A stretch of DNA of 8,725 nt from Ruminococcus sp. (GTDB lineage Bacteria; Bacillota; Clostridia; Oscillospirales; Acutalibacteraceae): the NCBI GenBank assembly GCA_003521625.1, contig DPHV01000016.1:15592-24316 (forward strand), written 5' to 3'. The position numbers were made by a program, and so were the translations under genes. Positions 5,462 through 8,725 of this stretch are shown here, piece after piece. The notes below the pieces were generated by a model. It ran no database searches and was not told the DNA's origin. It worked only from the letters and a program-made list of their open reading frames with translations. Each line of letters starts with the position of its first letter. Within the stretch, counting starts at the first letter, position 1.

Positions 5462-7960
5462 TTATTTTACCGTCTTTACTCTTTTATTGAGCCTTGTTGA
5501 CTCATTGTAGGGCTTGAACAACATATAGAGCATTCCGATAATCAACAGAATTGCAACGATAAGTCCGATAATGTTGAGGTTACCCGTAAATGCTGAACCA
5601 ATCTGATTAATCATCAGCGAGATTGCGTAGGCAAAGCCGCACTGATAGAGAATTGCAAAAGCAGTCCATTTTGCCGAGTTCATCTCACGCTTGATTGCAC
5701 CGATTGCGGCAAAGCAGGGTGCGCAAAGCAGGTTGAAGGTGAGGAACGAAAATCCGCTGACGGAAGTAAATGCTGCTGCAATGTTCTGATATACGCTTGC
5801 TTCACCGCCGCCGTAGAGAATACCGAGAGTTCCGACGATATTTTCCTTTGCGACAAGCCCTGTAATTGAAGCAACAGCCGCCTGCCAGTTGCCCCAGCCG
5901 AGCGGATTGAATACCCACGCAATTGCGCTGCCTATTGCGGCAAGAATACTATGGTCAATCTGCTCATCTGACAGCATCCGGAATGTGCCGTCAACAAAGC
6001 CGAAGTAGGTAGTAAACCATACGAGGATTGTAGAAATGAGAATGATTGTTCCTGCCTTCTTGATGAATGACCAACCACGCTCCCACATTGAACGGAGAAC
6101 GTTACCGACAGTCGGCATATGATATGCAGGCAATTCCATAACAAACGGTGCAGGCTCACCCGAGAACGGTCTTGTCTTTTTAAGCATAATGCCGGATATG
6201 ATGATAGCCGCCATACCCATAAAGTATGCGCTTGGCGCTACCCACCACGCTCCGCTGAAGATTGCGCCCGCAATCATTGCGATAAACGGAAGCTTTGCAC
6301 CGCAGGGGATAAACGTAGTTGTCATAATCGTCATACGGCGGTCACGCTCGTTTTCAATTGTTCTTGAAGCCATAATGCCGGGAACACCACATCCTGTGCC
6401 GATAAGAACAGGTATAAAGGATTTACCCGAAAGTCCGAATTTGCGGAAAATACGGTCAAGCACAAACGCAATTCGTGACATATAACCGCACGCTTCAAGG
6501 AATGCAAGGAATATAAACAGTACGAGCATCTGCGGAACAAAGCCGAGAACTGCAACAAGACCTGCTACAATACCGTCCAGGATTAAGCCCTGAAGCCAGT
6601 CTGCACAATTTACGGCGTTGAGTCCGTTCTCAACAAGTACGGGAATACCGGGCACCCACACGCCGTAGCTTGTAGGGTCGGGTTCTTCACATTCAAATTT
6701 TTCATAAACCTCAACTGCACTTGCAAGCTCTGCTCCTGTGTATGTCACGTCCTCGGTTGCGAGAGTTTCTTCGTCCTCGAGTGTATATTCAGCCGTATCA
6801 CTCGGCAAAAACTGCGAGGAATACGCTTTTAAGGTGGCCAAAGCAACGGCTGAATCAAAGGTTTCCGATTCGGTGTCGAGTGCCTCTGAAAGCGCCTCGC
6901 TTCCCTCTTTGCCCAAGTCAGTAAAAGCATTTACAACATTTGTTGCATCGCCAAATTCGCCGACTTCTTCTTCATACGCTGACGAGCCGATTCCAAGCAG
7001 GTGCCAGCCGTCGCCGAACACACCGTCATTTGCCCAGTCAGTTGCCCAAGTACCGACGGTTGTTACCGACACGAAATAGACAATGAACATAATCACTGCA
7101 AAAATCGGAAGTGCCGCAAAGCGGTTGGTAACTACCTTGTCGATTTTATCGGAGGGTGAAAGCTTACCAACACTCTTCTTTTTGTAACAGCCCTTCATAA
7201 GCTGTGCAATATAAATATAACGCTCATTGGTGATTATGCTCTCTGCATCGTCGTCAAGCTCATTTTCAGCCGCCTTGATGTCCTGCTCAATGTGGTTAAG
7301 GGCGGATTCCGAAAGCTTTAGCTGTTCAATCACCTTGTCGTCACGCTCAAAGATTTTGATAGCGTACCAGCGCTGTTGCTCAACAGGCATATCGTGAACA
7401 GCCGCCTCTTCAATGTGGGCAATTGCGTGTTCAACAGGTCCTGAGAATGTGTGCATAGGAACAGTTTTTGCATTTTTAGCCGCATCAATTGCTGTTTCTG
7501 CGGCTTCCATAACGCCGTTTCCCTTGAGAGCTGAAATCTCTACAATCTTACAACCAAGCTCACGTGAAAGCTCTTCAATGTTGATTTTGTCGCCGTTCTT
7601 CCTGACAATATCCATCATATTGATTGCAATGACTACCGGAATACCGAGCTCGGTAAGCTGTGTTGTAAGGTACAGGTTTCTTTCAAGGTTAGTGCCGTCA
7701 ACTATGTTGAGAATAGCGTCGGGACGTTCACCGATAAGGTAATTTCTCGCCACAACTTCCTCAAGAGTATAGGGCGAAAGAGAATAAATTCCCGGAAGGT
7801 CGGTGATAACTACGCCGTCGTGCTTTTTGAGCCTTCCTTCCTTCTTTTCCACCGTAACTCCAGGCCAGTTGCCGACAAACTGATTTGAGCCCGTCAGCGC
7901 ATTGAACAGCGTTGTTTTACCGCAGTTCGGGTTACCTGCAAGGGCAATTCGCAAATTCAT
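5462..7960 (-). CDS. feoB: Ferrous iron transporter FeoB
   Basis: An 832-residue cytoplasmic-membrane Fe(II) importer. The N-terminal G domain shows G1 GNPNCGKTT (9-17), G2 GVTVE (34-38), G3 DLPG (54-57), G4 NMMD (114-117) and G5 SALKG (143-147), followed by the helical GDI region (about 170-265). The membrane part begins near 281. It includes the first gate region with GTGCGVPGIMASRTIENERD (521-540) and PCGAKLPF (552-559; Cys524, Cys553), and the second gate with LLCAPCFAAIGAIKREM (744-760; Cys746, Cys749). The protein is longer than E. coli FeoB (773) and many Firmicute forms. The excess lies in a roughly 150-residue loop after the first membrane helix (about 301-455), which is very acidic and should be extracellular. 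The start has GAGG (7969-7972) 8 bases upstream. It is the third gene of the feo operon, 79 bases after feoA. Confidence 0.97.
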   Translation of the reverse strand: MNLRIALAGNPNCGKTTLFNALTGSNQFVGNWPGVTVEKKEGRLKKHDGVVITDLPGIYSLSPYTLEEVVARNYLIGERPDAILNIVDGTNLERNLYLTTQLTELGIPVVIAINMMDIVRKNGDKINIEELSRELGCKIVEISALKGNGVMEAAETAIDAAKNAKTVPMHTFSGPVEHAIAHIEEAAVHDMPVEQQRWYAIKIFERDDKVIEQLKLSESALNHIEQDIKAAENELDDDAESIITNERYIYIAQLMKGCYKKKSVGKLSPSDKIDKVVTNRFAALPIFAVIMFIVYFVSVTTVGTWATDWANDGVFGDGWHLLGIGSSAYEEEVGEFGDATNVVNAFTDLGKEGSEALSEALDTESETFDSAVALATLKAYSSQFLPSDTAEYTLEDEETLATEDVTYTGAELASAVEVYEKFECEEPDPTSYGVWVPGIPVLVENGLNAVNCADWLQGLILDGIVAGLVAVLGFVPQMLVLFIFLAFLEACGYMSRIAFVLDRIFRKFGLSGKSFIPVLIGTGCGVPGIMASRTIENERDRRMTIMTTTFIPCGAKLPFIAMIAGAIFSGAWWVAPSAYFMGMAAIIISGIMLKKTRPFSGEPAPFVMELPAYHMPTVGNVLRSMWERGWSFIKKAGTIILISTILVWFTTYFGFVDGTFRMLSDEQIDHSILAAIGSAIAWVFNPLGWGNWQAAVASITGLVAKENIVGTLGILYGGGEASVYQNIAAAFTSVSGFSFLTFNLLCAPCFAAIGAIKREMNSAKWTAFAILYQCGFAYAISLMINQIGSAFTGNLNIIGLIVAILLIIGMLYMLFKPYNESTRLNKRVKTVK

Positions 7961-7980
7961 ATGTATTTCCTCGCTTTCAA

Positions 7981-7996
7981 GTTAGCTTTCGCTAAC
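7981..7996 (-). promoter_or_regulatory. GAAA-loop hairpin/dyad in feoB leader
   Basis: On the mRNA strand GTTAGC-GAAA-GCTAAC, a perfect six-base-pair stem closed by a GNRA-type tetraloop, 8 bases before the feoB ribosome binding site. The stem sequence equals that of the dyads upstream of feoA, so it could instead (or also) be a DNA operator; the centre differs from those copies. Either an RNA stability or translation element or an operator; the sequence does not decide. Confidence 0.5.
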
Positions 7997-8014
7997 TATT
8001 ATTTTAAATAATAA

Positions 8015-8028
8015 GGGGATTTCTCCCC
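8015..8028 (-). promoter_or_regulatory. Second GAAA-loop hairpin between feoA and feoB
   Basis: On the mRNA strand GGGGA-GAAA-TCCCC followed by TTATTATTT. It begins 11 bases after the feoA stop. A GC-rich stem with a T-rich tail resembles a weak intrinsic terminator or attenuator, which would lower feoB output relative to the two feoA genes; a 3'-end-protecting stem is an alternative. Confidence 0.45.
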
Positions 8029-8039
8029 AAAATTGACAA

Positions 8040-8261
8040 TTATTCTACCTCTATCATTTCAGCGTCTGCCTTGCGGATTGAAAGCTCATATCCTCTGACA
8101 GTTATTTCAATCGGGTCGCCCAAGGGTGCAACCTTGCGGATATGCACTTCAACGCCCTTTGTAATTCCCATATCCATAATGCGGCGCTTTACGGCTCCCT
8201 CACCGTGGAGCTTTACCACCCTGACGGTATCTCCTATTCTTGCCTGTCTTAAAGTCTTCAT
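8040..8261 (-). CDS. feoA: FeoA family protein (second feoA of operon)
   Basis: A 73-residue cytoplasmic SH3-like protein of the FeoA family: KTLRQARIGDTVRVVKLHGEG, then the helix VKRRIMDMGITKGVEVHIRKVAPLGDPIEI, and the terminal RGYELSIRKADAEMIEV. The MDMGITKG and GYELSIRK stretches are the usual FeoA signatures. FeoA is a small partner needed for full FeoB activity, probably acting at the cytoplasmic G domain. A strong GAGGAGG (8269-8275) lies 7 bases upstream and overlaps the stop codon of the preceding feoA (8274-8276), implying tight translational coupling. It resembles canonical FeoA more closely than its upstream neighbour does. Confidence 0.93.
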   Translation of the reverse strand: MKTLRQARIGDTVRVVKLHGEGAVKRRIMDMGITKGVEVHIRKVAPLGDPIEITVRGYELSIRKADAEMIEVE

Positions 8262-8273
8262 TTGTTTTCCTCC

Positions 8274-8483
8274 TCAGACTATAATCCTCTGTGCCATTTC
8301 CCTACTTATTGCTATGCGGGATTCCTTAACTTTTACAATTACATTCCCACCTATGGTGTTGAGCACAGTCACTGCTCCGCCAACGTTAAAGCCGAGGTTT
8401 TCCAGATGAGCCCTGACCTCCTGCTTTCCGCCGATTTTTCTTATAATGTTTTCTTCCCCGATAACTGCAAATGTAAGCGGCAT
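8274..8483 (-). CDS. FeoA family protein (first feoA of operon)
   Basis: A 69-residue FeoA-like SH3-fold protein (MPLTFAVIGEENIIRKIGG at the start, LENLGFNVGGAVTVLNTIGGNVIVKVKESRIAISREMAQRIIV at the end). The family pattern is an LGF-x-x-G turn followed by I-V-V strands and the S-R-I-A-I-S-R-E-MA finish. An in-frame GTG at 8492 would add three residues, but AGAGGTGA (8489-8496, which includes that GTG) is the ribosome binding site for the ATG at 8483, so the shorter form is chosen. It is diverged from the adjacent feoA and may be a distinct partner of FeoB rather than a redundant copy. First gene of the operon, with a leader of about 75 bases from the predicted transcription start. Confidence 0.88.
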   Translation of the reverse strand: MPLTFAVIGEENIIRKIGGKQEVRAHLENLGFNVGGAVTVLNTIGGNVIVKVKESRIAISREMAQRIIV

Positions 8484-8506
8484 TATTTTCACCTCTTTGT
8501 AATCTG

Positions 8507-8522
8507 ATTAGCAACTGCTAAC
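8507..8522. promoter_or_regulatory. Metalloregulator-like dyad, copy A (feo leader)
   Basis: ATTAGC-AACT-GCTAAC, one mismatch from the perfect dyad GTTAGC-N4-GCTAAC. It lies in the 5' leader, between the predicted transcription start near 8558 and the first feoA. Its centre is 34 bases from that of copy B. Confidence 0.6.
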
Positions 8523-8534
8523 TCAATATGTAAA

Positions 8535-8562
8535 ATATTAGTTAGCTATTGCTAACCGTCAA
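8535..8562 (-). promoter_or_regulatory. Possible secondary feo promoter
   Basis: TTGACG (8562-8557), a 16-base spacer, then TAATAT (8540-8535). The spacer is exactly dyad copy B, so a protein bound there would block this promoter directly. The -10 matches TATAAT at only four of six positions, so it is weaker than the upstream promoter and may not be used. Confidence 0.3.
8541..8556. promoter_or_regulatory. Metalloregulator-like dyad, copy B (operator at feo start site)
   Basis: GTTAGC-TATT-GCTAAC, a perfect six-base dyad, preceded by TTA so that the left half reads TTAGTTAGC. It sits just downstream of the predicted start of the main feo promoter, a classic repressor position. The half-site resembles the TTAGGTTAG half of DtxR/IdeR operators. 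The regulator gene is not in this window. Confidence 0.7.
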
Positions 8563-8564
8563 AT

Positions 8565-8593
8565 ATTATAATAATTATATCTTGATTTGTCAA
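8565..8593 (-). promoter_or_regulatory. Main SigA promoter of the feo operon
   Basis: Exact consensus: TTGACA (8593-8588), a 17-base spacer (8587-8571) and TATAAT (8570-8565), giving a start near 8558. Such a strong unregulated core would need a repressor, which fits the dyads immediately downstream. Confidence 0.88.
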
Positions 8594-8648
8594 TATCATT
8601 TTGAGAAATTTTCTGCTCATCTGAAATTTTCAGCAGGTCACACATTTG

Positions 8649-8664
8649 GTTAGTCATTGCTAAC
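8649..8664. promoter_or_regulatory. Metalloregulator-like dyad, copy C (upstream)
   Basis: GTTAGT-CATT-GCTAAC, one mismatch from the perfect dyad, followed by TAA so that the right half reads GCTAACTAA. It is centred 108 bases from copy B, upstream of the feo promoter. It may belong to a divergent gene beyond the right edge or permit looping with the proximal sites. Confidence 0.55.
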
Positions 8665-8725
8665 TAAATCTATTGTGTAAAATAACAATGCAATTTACGA
8701 CAAACGATAATTTAGCCGAGTGCCT

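Noticed and set aside
6119..7742. Several plus-strand frames inside feoB
   Set aside because: They are antisense shadows of a fully recognisable FeoB and lack ribosome binding sites or family resemblance.
8605..8634. Direct repeat GAAATTTTC(T/A)GC with an 18-base period upstream of the feo promoter
   Set aside because: Two short units in AT-rich sequence, with no third unit and no known function; it could be chance.
8507..8664. CRISPR-like array of the 16-base dyads
   Set aside because: Copies are few, unevenly spaced (34 and 108 bases between centres) and lie at a promoter; operator sites explain them better.
8688..8725. Short plus-strand open frame at the right edge (MQFTTNDNLAEC)
   Set aside because: No ribosome binding site and only 12 codons visible; not enough to call a gene.

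Overview
The window looks like chromosome of an anaerobic, endospore-forming member of the Clostridia, probably close to Ruminococcaceae/Oscillospiraceae. The basis is moderate-to-low G+C with AT-rich spacers, strong GGAGG-type ribosome binding sites, the sporulation pair yabP-yabQ, a PerR regulator followed by a rubredoxin-type protein, and a Feo ferrous-iron uptake operon. The family assignment is inference. I see no rRNA, tRNA, CRISPR array, insertion sequence or phage gene.

Layout. (1) 1-463, minus strand: perR, followed 26 bases later by the start of a rubredoxin-domain gene (probably reverse rubrerythrin) that runs off the left edge; this is a peroxide-defence unit. (2) 608-1474, plus: a membrane-anchored polysaccharide deacetylase whose 3' end runs into a short dispersed repeat. 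(3) 1564-3821, plus: yabP, yabQ, a divIC/ftsB-like division gene overlapping yabQ by 83 bases, a yabR-like S1-domain gene, and a long-form ribosome hibernation factor, closed by a strong terminator at 3848-3875. A candidate SigE-type promoter precedes yabP. (4) 3876-4100: an intergenic island of repeat-like sequence. (5) 4110-5225, plus: a THUMP-domain RNA methyltransferase with its own terminator. (6) 8483-5267, minus: an iron operon in the order feoA, feoA, feoB, small Cys-rich membrane protein.

The best regulatory signal is at the right end. The feo operon has an exact-consensus SigA promoter (TTGACA, 17 bases, TATAAT) with copies of a 16-base dyad, GTTAGC-N4-GCTAAC, just downstream of it, in the 5' leader and upstream. 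This is most simply read as the operator of an iron- or manganese-sensing repressor, with half-sites resembling those of the DtxR family. A related dyad lies between feoA and feoB, where the transcript would form two GAAA-loop hairpins ahead of the feoB ribosome binding site. FeoB also carries a long, very acidic extracellular insertion.

No wholly new multi-gene system is evident. The items most worth following are the dyad family, the hairpin pair, the FeoB insertion and the dispersed repeats. Several starts were moved from the longest possible reading frame because an internal start has a much better ribosome binding site: perR, hpf, the methyltransferase and the first feoA.
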